Positions 26,297-34,433 of a stretch of 64,000 nt of DNA are shown here, piece after piece (the stretch's first letter is position 1; each line of letters begins with the position of its first letter). This DNA is from Acidicapsa acidisoli (GTDB taxonomy: Bacteria > Acidobacteriota > Terriglobia > Terriglobales > Acidobacteriaceae): positions 806,001 to 870,000 of the forward strand of contig NZ_JAGSYI010000003.1 of assembly GCF_025685625.1 (NCBI RefSeq), in the 5' to 3' direction. The notes beneath the pieces are model-generated. The model ran no database searches, was not told the origin of the DNA, and saw only the letters and a program-made list of their open reading frames with translations. The translations under genes were made by a program, and so were the position numbers.

Positions 26297-27565
26297 CTAT
26301 TGGGTCCTCCCCGAATTCTGCGGCGTCTTGGATGCCTGCTTCGGCTTGGAACCAGACGTCCCGTTATCTTCCCCAGAAGCACCCGAATTCGTGTCCTGAT
26401 TCGTATCCGAACCAGCCGCTCCCGGCGTAAACCGATCCGGATGCGCCGCCGGCAAAGGCTTCGCAGTCGCCGGAACCGTCGGCGTCGGCGCAACCGGCTT
26501 CCCATCCGGCCCCACCTTCGGAGCCGCAGCCGCAGGCGCATTCGGGTCCTGCAACCCCGGCAGCCGCTCTTCCATCTCCGCCGCGGCCTTCTTGCGCTCC
26601 GCTTCCGCAGCAGCCTCCGCCGCCACTACCGCGCCCTTCAGATCCTCGCTCGTCGCCAGATCCGCCTTCTGCTGCGCCGAAAGATGCGCATCCAACGAAG
26701 TAATCACCAGCACCTCGTCCAGATGCTGCAAATTCGCCGCCGGAGTCACGATCACATTGATGAACGCACCCCGCTCCGCATCGCGCACTACCTTTTCGAC
26801 CACCCCAACCGGCAGCCCGCGCGGAAAAATCTGATCCCCGCCCGCCGTCAGCACCCGCTCACCCGGCTGAATCCGCGAATCCGCCAATATATTGATCACC
26901 TGCGGCTGCCCCATCGCATTGCCGCGCAAAATGCCGCGAATCCGCGTCTTTTCCAGCACCACTCCAGCCCCGCTCGTCTGGTCGTTGATCACCAGCACCT
27001 GCGCCGAGTGCGGAAAAACATCGCGCACCTTGCCGACAATCCCGTCGCCCGTGATCACCGCCATATCCGGCGCCAGCCCGTCCGCCGAACCCTTGTCCAG
27101 ATAGATCACATGCGACTGCATGCTCCCGCTCGTCCCAATCACCTGCGCCGCAACCGTCGCGTACGCATAGCTCTCGCGAAACTTCACCAGTTCCTGCAGC
27201 CGCTGCCCCTGCAAGGCATCCTCATGCAGCTCCGCCTGCTCCAGCCGCAGCCGGTCAATCGTCTGCAGTAGCTGCCTGTTCTCATCCCTGGTATGGCGCA
27301 GGTCAACATACTCGTTCCACAGCCCGCCCAAACCCTCCGACGAACCATGCATCAGCCGCTCAAACGGCGTCACCATCCCTGCCGCCCACAGCCGAATCAC
27401 CAACACTCCGCGCCCATCCTTCGCCGAATGCACCGCCGGGCCACCCGGCACATTCGCCGCCACCGGCACAGGCCTGCGCACCTGCACCGCAAGCCCCATC
27501 ATCTGCAGCAGCAAAGCCGCCAGCAGCACGATCAGGTTGCGATACCGGCTGAAAAACGATTCCAT
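26297..27565 (-). CDS. mreC: Rod-shape-determining protein MreC
   Basis: A bitopic periplasmic scaffold that activates PBP2/RodA. The 422-residue protein has one N-terminal span (NLIVLLAALLLQMMGLAVQV), a coiled coil (about 85-125; TRDENRQLLQTIDRLRLEQ) and the double beta-barrel (YLDKGSADGLAPDMAVITGDGIVGKV, GERVLTAGGDQIFPRGLPVGVVEKV). After about residue 290 there is an extra Ala/Glu-rich helix and a Pro/Ala/Ser/Gly-rich disordered tail of ~100 residues, longer than in E. coli MreC. It follows mreB by ten bases. Confidence 0.92.
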   Translation of the reverse strand: MESFFSRYRNLIVLLAALLLQMMGLAVQVRRPVPVAANVPGGPAVHSAKDGRGVLVIRLWAAGMVTPFERLMHGSSEGLGGLWNEYVDLRHTRDENRQLLQTIDRLRLEQAELHEDALQGQRLQELVKFRESYAYATVAAQVIGTSGSMQSHVIYLDKGSADGLAPDMAVITGDGIVGKVRDVFPHSAQVLVINDQTSGAGVVLEKTRIRGILRGNAMGQPQVINILADSRIQPGERVLTAGGDQIFPRGLPVGVVEKVVRDAERGAFINVIVTPAANLQHLDEVLVITSLDAHLSAQQKADLATSEDLKGAVVAAEAAAEAERKKAAAEMEERLPGLQDPNAPAAAAPKVGPDGKPVAPTPTVPATAKPLPAAHPDRFTPGAAGSDTNQDTNSGASGEDNGTSGSKPKQASKTPQNSGRTQ

Positions 27566-27575
27566 AGAGTCGTTC

Positions 27576-28640
27576 TTAATCGATTTTGATCTTGCGCAGC
27601 AGCCGGAAGTCGGACAGCATCTTGCCCGTTCCCAGCACCACCGAGGCCAGCGGATCGTCCGCCACCGAAACCGGAAGCCCGGTCTCCTCGCGAATCCTCT
27701 TGTCGAGGTTCTTAATCAACGCTCCGCCGCCCGTCAGCACAATCCCGCGGTCCGAAATATCCGCCGAAAGCTCCGGCGGCGTCCGCTCCAGCGCCACGCG
27801 AATCGCATTCACAATCACCGAAATGCATTCCGCCAGCGATTCGCGAATCTCGGTATCGTCAATCGTGATCGTCTTCGGCACGCCCTCAATCAGATTGCGC
27901 CCCTTGATCTCCATCGTCAGCGGCTTGTCCAGCACATACGCCGACCCGATCTCGATCTTGATCTGCTCCGCCGTCCGCTCGCCAATCAGCAGATTGTATT
28001 TCCGCTTCAGATAATTGGTGATCGCCTCGTCCATCTGGTTCCCGGCCATTCGGACCGACCGCGAATACACAATGCCCGACAGCGAAATCACCGCAATGTC
28101 GCTGGTCCCGCCGCCAATGTCGACGACCATGTTCCCGTAGGCCTCGGTAATCGGCAACCCCGCGCCAATCGCCGCCACCATCGCCTGCTCCACGAGATAA
28201 ACCTCGCTGGCCTTCGCGCGATACGCCGAATCCTCCACCGCGCGCTTTTCCACCTGCGTAATCTCCGAAGGCACGCCAATCACAATCCGCGGATGCACCA
28301 GCATCTTCCGGTTATGCGCCTTCTGGATGAAGTAGTTCAGCATCTTCTCGGTGACCTTGAAGTCGGCAATGACGCCGTCCTTCATCGGCTTGATGGCCAC
28401 AATATTGCCAGGCGTCCGGCCCAGCATGTCCTTGGCCTCTTTGCCCACGGCCTCCACCTCGCCGGTGTTCTTGTTGATGGCCACTATGGAGGGCTCATTG
28501 ACAACAATGCCCTTGCCGGCGGCGTACACCAGTGTGTTGGCAGTGCCAAGATCGATCGCCAGGTCGCTCGAAAACATGCTGAACAGGGAGCGAAGACCGT
28601 GCGAACGCGAAGGACGCGAGGGATAACCGTTCGATGACAT
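27576..28640 (-). CDS. mreB: Actin-like rod-shape protein MreB
   Basis: The bacterial actin that orients side-wall synthesis beneath the inner membrane. The 354-residue protein shows the phosphate-1 motif [14 protein letters not shown], phosphate-2 [13 protein letters not shown] and the adenosine motif [14 protein letters not shown] Ser/Arg-rich N-terminal stretch of ~20 residues precedes the usual start, and the second methionine (MFSSDLAID) is an alternative. It is the first gene of mreB-mreC-mreD-mrdA-rodA. A TACAAT -10-like box lies about 25 bases upstream, with no clear -35. Confidence 0.95.
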   Translation of the reverse strand: MSSNGYPSRPSRSHGLRSLFSMFSSDLAIDLGTANTLVYAAGKGIVVNEPSIVAINKNTGEVEAVGKEAKDMLGRTPGNIVAIKPMKDGVIADFKVTEKMLNYFIQKAHNRKMLVHPRIVIGVPSEITQVEKRAVEDSAYRAKASEVYLVEQAMVAAIGAGLPITEAYGNMVVDIGGGTSDIAVISLSGIVYSRSVRMAGNQMDEAITNYLKRKYNLLIGERTAEQIKIEIGSAYVLDKPLTMEIKGRNLIEGVPKTITIDDTEIRESLAECISVIVNAIRVALERTPPELSADISDRGIVLTGGGALIKNLDKRIREETGLPVSVADDPLASVVLGTGKMLSDFRLLRKIKID

Positions 28641-28858
28641 TCTTGAATAAACTCTCTACGCCTTATTGTACGGCCATAAAGTCATCAGCGCGGACGGTGG
28701 AAAATCATACCAAATCGCGGTAACCAATCCACCAACTCCACCCTCCCAACCAGACCAATCGCGGGAACAAAGCCCGACGCCCAAAACCAGAGCGGCGGAA
28801 ACCCATCAGAGTAGGTTCCCGCCTGCCCGGTTGTTGGTTGTTGGCAATGACCGATTTC

Positions 28859-31800
28859 TTAGTTGCCCGTACCCGCCAGCGTTACCGATTGCGGAGACAA
28901 AGCTCCACTATCGGAAATGCTCAGAGTAGCCTTGTAAGCTGCTGCTGCCGCCGGGTGAAAGGCCACATACACCACGCAACTCGCCGCCGGAGCCAGCGTC
29001 GCGCCGCAGGTATTCAGCTCCTCAAAGTCCGTCGGATTGGTCCCCGTCAGCGTAATTGAGGTCAAGGTCAACGTAGCCGTTCCGCCATTGGTCAGCGTCA
29101 CAGCCTGCGCCGCGGAAGTGGTTCCGTGAGTCGTCGTCGGGAAGCTCAGGCTGGTCGTACTCAGCTTGACCGAGGGTGCCGTGGTTCCAGTTCCCGTCAG
29201 CGTCACCTTCTGCGGAGAGCCGGTGGCATTGTCCGTCACGCTGAGAGTTCCCGAAAGTGCCGCCGCCGAAACCGGCTTGAACGCCACATACAGCGAACAG
29301 GAAGCGCCAGCCGCCAGCGATGTGCCGCAAGTGCCGATCTCCTCAAAGGAGCTCGCGTTTGTTCCACCAAGCGCGATCGAGCTGACCGTAACCGCCACCG
29401 TTCCCGTGTTCTTCAGCGTCACAATCTGGGCGTCGCTCGTCACTCCCACAACCGTTGCCGGGAAAGCAATCGTAGTCGGCGTCAGCGTAACCGTCGGCGT
29501 CGAAGCGGCTACCCCAGTCCCGCTCAGCGCAACCTTCTGCGGTGAGCCCGTCGCATTGTCCGCAACCGCTAGCGAAGCCGTCAGGGCACCCGTCGCCACC
29601 GGTTTGAACTCCACCGAAACCGTGCATGTTGCGCTCACCGCCAGAGAAGTTCCGCAGGTTTTGGCCGAAATCACAAACGAAGTCGGGTCAGTTCCGGTCA
29701 AAGTCTCCGAAGTCAGCGTAAGAGCCGCCGTCCCGGAATTCTTCACCGTCACCACCTGCGCCGCGGTCGTCACTCCTACCGTCGTCGAAGCAAACGTCAG
29801 ACTCGTAGGCGACAGCGTCACCGCAGGTACCCCCACTCCCGTTCCACTCAGCGCAACCGCCTGCGGAGAACCAGTTGCGTTGTCCACAACCGAAAGTGAA
29901 GCCGTCAAAGCACCCGCCGCCAGAGGCTTGAACTCCACCGAAACCGTGCAAGTCGCACCCACCGCCAGCGAAGTTCCGCAAGTCGTCGCCGATTTGAGGA
30001 ACGAAGTAGCGCCCGTCCCGGTAATCGTCTCCGAAGACAGCGTCAAAGCCGCCGTCCCCGAATTCTTCACCGTCACCACCTGCGCCGCTGTTGTCACTCC
30101 CACCGTCGTCGAAGCAAACGTCAGGCTCGTAGGCGACAGCGTCACCGCAGGTACCCCCACTCCCGTTCCACTTAGCGCGACCGCCTGTGGAGAACCAGTA
30201 GCGTTGTCCGCAACCGAAAGCGAAGCCGTCAGCGCGCCCGCCGCCAGGGGCTTGAACTCCACCGAAACAGTGCAAGTCGCACCCACCGCCAACGAAGTAC
30301 CGCAAGTCGTCGCTGACTTCACAAACGAAGTGGCCCCAGTCCCTGTCAAAGTCTCCGAAGTCAGCGTAAGAGCCGCCGTCCCGGAATTCTTCACCGTCAC
30401 CACCTGCGCCGCTGTTGTCGCTCCCACCGTGGTCGAAGCAAACGTCAGACTCGTAGGCGACAGCGTCACCGTCGGTACACCCACCCCCGTTCCACTCAGC
30501 GCGACCGCCTGCGGAGAACCAGTAGCGTTATCCGCAATCGCAAGCGAAGCCGTCAGAGCACCCGCCGCCAGCGGTTTGAACTCTACCGAAACCGTGCAAG
30601 TCGCACCCACCGCCAGCGAAGTCCCGCAAGTCGTCGCCGACTTCAGGAACGAAGTAGCGCCCGTCCCAGTGATCGTCTCCGAACTCAGCGCAAGAGCCGC
30701 CGTCCCGGAATTCTTCACCGTCACCACCTGCGCCGCCGTCGTCACCCCTACCGTGGTCGAAGCAAATGTAAGACTCGTCGGCGAAAGCGTCGCCAAAGGC
30801 ACACCCACCCCGGTTCCACTCAGCGCAACCGCCTGTGGAGAACCAGTAGCGTTGTCCGCAACCGAAAGCGAAGCAGTCAGTGTTCCGGTCGCCGTTGGCT
30901 TGAATTCGATGGAGACGGTGCAGGTGGCTCCGGCGGCCAGGGTGGTGGAGCAGGTCTTCGCCGAGATCAAGTACGAGCTCGGGTCGGCTCCGGTGAGGGT
31001 TTCCGAGGACAGCGTTATGGTGCTGGTGCCGGTGTTCTTCAAGGTCACCGACTGTGTGGCACTGGTTACGCCAACTGTGGTGGATGGGAAGGTGAGGCTG
31101 GTCGGAGTAAGCGTGACGGAGGTAGTTCCGACGACGGAGGACCAGTTGTTGACCAGGTTCGTCACGTTCAGCGTGCCCAGGCCGGTTGCGTCGTCATAAC
31201 CCGTGCCCGCCGCAAAACCGCTCAGGATGCCGAGTGGATCGCCGCTCGTATTGGTCACGCAGTTGGGGTCGCCGGTGATGCAGACCTGCGCATTCGTGCC
31301 CTGCGTCACGTCATAGAAGATGCACGAGTTGCCGTTGGCCACGGTGGAAGAGTTGCAATTGGTTCCCGCCGATTTCTGATTGGCATAAAGCTTATAGAAG
31401 GCGGGGTTCGCCAGCCCCTGGAAGGCGCCGGTCTTCTGCACCACCAGCGCCATGACGCCGGCCATCAGCGGAGACGAAGCCGATGTGCCGCCCACCTGCT
31501 GCGCTTCAATGCCGCTCGCCGAAGTGTAACTGCAGGCCGCGGCCCCCGCCGAGTCGCAGAGCAGGATCGCGCTGCCATTGACCGTCGAGGGGAATCCTCC
31601 CGAGGCAAACAACGAAACGTCCGGTACGTCGCGGTTGGTACTGGAGCTTCCATAACCGGTCTGCCAGGAAGGCTTCGCATAACCGCCCGCGCAAGTGGAG
31701 GATGTCGTCCCTGTGGGCTGTGTGCAATGGCTGATGCCGCCGCTGCCGCCCGTGATCACGATCAGGCCATCAAAGAAGCCGCTGTCGTAGTTGATCAGCC

Positions 31801-33385
31801 CGTTGCAAAGCTGCTCCGGATTCGCCGCCCCGAATAATCCATCAAGCAACGGATTGGTGCAGGTCGAGTTCCACGGTACTTCGGGCATAATGCCCTTTGC
31901 CGTCTGGAACTGAGGCCCATCGGTCGAGTTCCAGTAGGTCGAAGTACCGTTGGCCACAAAGCTCCAGGTGAAGTCTGTTCCACCCACCGCGGTCACAAAC
32001 GGGCTGGAAGCCATGCCGTTCACCTGCAAGCCGATTTTGTCGGCGTTCGGGCCCTGCTGATCGGAGCTGGTGCAGCCTGCCGATCCCTGGTCGCCCGCCG
32101 ACTCAAAGATGCTGATGCCTTCCGTCGCGCCCTGCTGCCATACCGTGTTGTAAGCCGAGTTGCCGGCGGTGCCGAGTTCCAACTCGCACTCGCCATAGCT
32201 CGCGCTCATGATGTGCGCCACTTCGTTGTCGATGATGTACTCATCGGAGAGCATGTCTGCGCCGGTCGTCGCCGTCGATGACGATACCACCATCACAATC
32301 TGCGCGCCCGGCGCCGTCGCACCGGACATCTCCACATCCAGCGAATTCTCGAGCTGGCCGCCGTCGCCGTCGGCTCCGGGATCGGTGCCATTCACAATGG
32401 TCTTCAGCGTCATCGCCGGCAGTCCGAAGGTCGAGCGGAAGTTGGTCACGTCCGCCTGCGAGATGTCGCTCACGCCGGAGATGGCAATCGTCACGCCTTT
32501 GCCGTTGATCGGCGAGCTGGCCGTCCACAGCGGCAAAATGTTGTAAATGGTGGCAAAGTCGTACGGCGTCAGATCTTCGTAATTGTCGCCATTGGCTGCA
32601 TACGTCAACTGCGGCGCCACTCCTCCGCGCAGCACAGCCGCCGCATTCTTCACCTCCGGATGCGCGATCGGATACACCTTATCTGGCGTACCCGGCTGCG
32701 GGTCAACCAGGGTTTCCTTGCCGGTCTTGGGATCGAGCCTGACATACTTACCCACCACATGCTGCGGTTTGCCAAAGAAGTCATGCAGAGAGGCAATGCC
32801 GGTCACCACTGGAGCCAGCGCTTCGGGAATCGAAGGGTCGCGGTCGTTGGCAATGTGCGCTTCGCCGTTCACCTGGTAGCGGTGCATTTCCACCTGGAAG
32901 GCTTCCTGGACCTGCGCCGCCGTGCCCGAGAACTGGATCATCGTCCGGCCCTTGTTCACGTCGTAGATCTCGAACCCATGGTTTTGCAGCCAGCTCGTCA
33001 CCGCCGTCACGTCCGCATCGGAAGGCCCATACAGCCGGCCAAACTCCTCCGCATGAAGCCAGTGATGAAAATCCGCGGACTTCGGGTCATATTGCCGCTC
33101 ATTGAACGCCGCCAGCGCCGCTTCCTGCTCCGGACTGCGCTTCAGCACCAGAACCACCCGCTCCAGCAGCTTCCCAGGCTCGACCCGGCCTTTATCAAAC
33201 TCCTTCCGCGCCATCGGATGCACATTGCCGGCCAGCGTCACCACCTTCGCATCCTCCACATGCTCCACCACACGCGATGGAACCGCCAGGCTATCCGAGC
33301 CCGCACTCTGCGCCGTTGCCGGAACCACCATCCCGATTCCGATCACCAGAAAAGCCAGAACGTGAGTGAGATTGAAAACTCGCAT
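28859..33385 (-). CDS. Pro-kumamolisin (S53) protease with seven choice-of-anchor-D repeats
   Basis: A secreted acid-active serine-carboxyl protease, 1508 residues. A signal peptide (to ~26) precedes the pro-domain (about 40-210) and the S53 domain. The catalytic residues are Glu346 and Asp350 (QLENSLDVE), oxyanion Asp432 (SAGDQGS) and nucleophile Ser635 (GGTSASSP). Calcium ligands lie near Asp692 and Asp731. From ~755 to the end are seven ~108-residue Ig-like units (choice-of-anchor-D/ASPM-SPD2-Hydin type), each starting VTLSPTSLTF and ending VALSGTG. Units 2-5 are nearly identical. ATG 33385 has AAGAGGAAGAG upstream. The tail probably anchors or extends the protease at the surface. Confidence 0.93.
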   Translation of the reverse strand: MRVFNLTHVLAFLVIGIGMVVPATAQSAGSDSLAVPSRVVEHVEDAKVVTLAGNVHPMARKEFDKGRVEPGKLLERVVLVLKRSPEQEAALAAFNERQYDPKSADFHHWLHAEEFGRLYGPSDADVTAVTSWLQNHGFEIYDVNKGRTMIQFSGTAAQVQEAFQVEMHRYQVNGEAHIANDRDPSIPEALAPVVTGIASLHDFFGKPQHVVGKYVRLDPKTGKETLVDPQPGTPDKVYPIAHPEVKNAAAVLRGGVAPQLTYAANGDNYEDLTPYDFATIYNILPLWTASSPINGKGVTIAISGVSDISQADVTNFRSTFGLPAMTLKTIVNGTDPGADGDGGQLENSLDVEMSGATAPGAQIVMVVSSSTATTGADMLSDEYIIDNEVAHIMSASYGECELELGTAGNSAYNTVWQQGATEGISIFESAGDQGSAGCTSSDQQGPNADKIGLQVNGMASSPFVTAVGGTDFTWSFVANGTSTYWNSTDGPQFQTAKGIMPEVPWNSTCTNPLLDGLFGAANPEQLCNGLINYDSGFFDGLIVITGGSGGISHCTQPTGTTSSTCAGGYAKPSWQTGYGSSSTNRDVPDVSLFASGGFPSTVNGSAILLCDSAGAAACSYTSASGIEAQQVGGTSASSPLMAGVMALVVQKTGAFQGLANPAFYKLYANQKSAGTNCNSSTVANGNSCIFYDVTQGTNAQVCITGDPNCVTNTSGDPLGILSGFAAGTGYDDATGLGTLNVTNLVNNWSSVVGTTSVTLTPTSLTFPSTTVGVTSATQSVTLKNTGTSTITLSSETLTGADPSSYLISAKTCSTTLAAGATCTVSIEFKPTATGTLTASLSVADNATGSPQAVALSGTGVGVPLATLSPTSLTFASTTVGVTTAAQVVTVKNSGTAALALSSETITGTGATSFLKSATTCGTSLAVGATCTVSVEFKPLAAGALTASLAIADNATGSPQAVALSGTGVGVPTVTLSPTSLTFASTTVGATTAAQVVTVKNSGTAALTLTSETLTGTGATSFVKSATTCGTSLAVGATCTVSVEFKPLAAGALTASLSVADNATGSPQAVALSGTGVGVPAVTLSPTSLTFASTTVGVTTAAQVVTVKNSGTAALTLSSETITGTGATSFLKSATTCGTSLAVGATCTVSVEFKPLAAGALTASLSVVDNATGSPQAVALSGTGVGVPAVTLSPTSLTFASTTVGVTTAAQVVTVKNSGTAALTLTSETLTGTDPTSFVISAKTCGTSLAVSATCTVSVEFKPVATGALTASLAVADNATGSPQKVALSGTGVAASTPTVTLTPTTIAFPATVVGVTSDAQIVTLKNTGTVAVTVSSIALGGTNASSFEEIGTCGTSLAAGASCSLYVAFKPVSAAALSGTLSVTDNATGSPQKVTLTGTGTTAPSVKLSTTSLSFPTTTHGTTSAAQAVTLTNGGTATLTLTSITLTGTNPTDFEELNTCGATLAPAASCVVYVAFHPAAAAAYKATLSISDSGALSPQSVTLAGTGN
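28862..31125 (-). repeat. Seven tandem ~324-base repeats in the kumamolisin gene
   Basis: The 3' half of the gene is a tandem array with a period of about 324 bases. The four central units (roughly 29.8-30.8 kb) are near-identical at the DNA level: the same CGTCGAAGCAAACGT and GTTCCACTCAGCGCAACCGC blocks recur at this spacing. Outer units have diverged. Such arrays change copy number by recombination. Confidence 0.85.
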
Positions 33386-33790
33386 GATTCTCTTCCTCTT
33401 TGGCTCGGCGCAGAATCTCGCGATTCCCGCAGCTTCACAGAACAAACCCATCCACACTTAAAGCGAGATGAGAAAGACGATTGAAAGAATTTGCTGGTGC
33501 AGAACGGTTTGAATCTGGGGAGGGCGACTCGAAGACAGGGGAAATAAGCACGCGCTGTACTGGATTTGAACTAGATCGGTTAACCCATGAATTCGGACCA
33601 CACCTTTCCCACCCCGCCCAGGACCAAAGACAGTCTGCGGTCGAAATCTAAGAGTCTGAAATTCTCGTGGGGAGAGCCTGTTACCTGATACTGCGAGAAA
33701 GAAGCAGAAATCCCGTCATCCAAACACGTCACCAGCGCAGATTTTTATCTTTATCTATCCCAACCACAAAAATCAGCCCAATTCCCGCCG
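33386..33790. other. Leader of the kumamolisin gene and repeat-free intergenic DNA
   Basis: About 400 bases upstream of the protease gene contain no gene I can support. The ribosome-binding site AAGAGGAAGAG lies directly before the protease ATG. No strong promoter pair was recognised. A palindrome-rich region begins at 33795. Confidence 0.4.
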
Positions 33791-33794
33791 TTGC

Positions 33795-33854
33795 CGGGTG
33801 CCCCATTCTTGACGCGCACTTTGCGTCAAGGGTGGGAAACCGCAAAAGCCAGCC
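33795..33854. repeat. REP-like palindromic repeat, copy C
   Basis: CGGGTGCCCCATTCTTGACGC/GCGTCAAGGGTGGGAAACCGC is an inverted repeat: TTGACGC and GCGTCAA arms flank GCACTTT. It shares its ends and the ACTTTGC centre with copy A at 2236, and its ends with copy B at 25701. Confidence 0.7.
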
Positions 33855-33960
33855 CCGTTCTTGCCTTTGCCGTTGCCTTTCTGTCTGTCATTCCCGAAGG
33901 GAATCTGCTGTTCTCAGGCCGCGAAATCCACCCGCAAATTGAGCGCCTACCCAAGACCAA

Positions 33961-34040
33961 GCGCCAACGGCGCGCACCATCCCAGCCCAGGCCATCGGCC
34001 TGGGTCCGAAAGCCAAATAGAAATCAAGGGCTGAAGGCCC
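33961..34040. repeat. Composite array of three small hairpins next to the RAYT relic
   Basis: Three palindromes follow each other: GCGCC-AAC-GGCGC (33961-33973), CCCAGGCC-ATC-GGCCTGGG (33986-34004) and AGGGCTGAAGGCCC (34027-34040). This order (CAACGGCGCG, a Pro/Gly-type palindrome, GGGCTGAAGGCCCG) is that of a composite repeat common in Acidobacteriota genomes. It ends about 20 bases before the transposase relic. Confidence 0.65.
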
Positions 34041-34060
34041 GGCTTACCCTGATCTTAGGT

Positions 34061-34350
34061 TTCTGCTGGCAGGCTCGTTACTATGACTTCGACGTATTGA
34101 CACACACCCCAGGCATGTAGAGAAGCTGAAATACAGGCACCGCAATCCCGTAAAACGCGAGCTGGCAAAGAAGCCGGAAGACTGGCCCTGGTCCAGTTGC
34201 ACACACTATTTAACAGGCCAATCAGGCATCGTTGAGATCGAGTCGTGGTGGACGACGACCGAAAGAGAATCAGGCTTGACCGAAACCCAGGTCTCAAAGA
34301 CGAAACCTAGGGCACCCTCACCTTCCGCTGCCACCTGCGAGGAAGAATAA
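34061..34350 (+). pseudogene. C-terminal remnant of a REP-associated tyrosine transposase (RAYT)
   Basis: The plus strand encodes FCWQARYYDFDV, then after a one-base shift near 34100-34115 HVEKLKYRHRNPVKRELAKK, PEDWPWSSCTHYLTG and GIVEIESWWTTTERE, ending at TAA 34348. These are the conserved C-terminal blocks of IS200-like RAYT proteins (FWQAR.YDFNV, VEKL.Y.HRNPVKRGLV, W.WSS..HY.TG, VEIES.WTA). The N-terminal two thirds with the HUH motif are missing, replaced by the palindrome array. It therefore cannot be active. Confidence 0.8.
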
Positions 34351-34433
34351 GATCTGGGTCACCTGGCCAGTCGAAGCCCCTGCGTGAGCGGAGCTTCTTT
34401 GGCGCGTCATGGCTAACTGAGCCGTGAAAGTCT

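Noticed and set aside
28862-31125. Regularly spaced repeats suggestive of a CRISPR array
   Set aside because: The period is ~324 bases, the repeats are in frame and encode Ig-like units, and no cas gene is present.
29166-31199. 677-codon antisense frame through the kumamolisin repeats
   Set aside because: It simply mirrors the tandem DNA repeats of the minus-strand gene; its own protein has no known fold and no ribosome-binding site was seen.
33791-34120. 109-codon plus-strand frame covering the hairpin array and start of the RAYT relic
   Set aside because: Only the last ~20 codons resemble a protein (RAYT); the rest translates repeat DNA.
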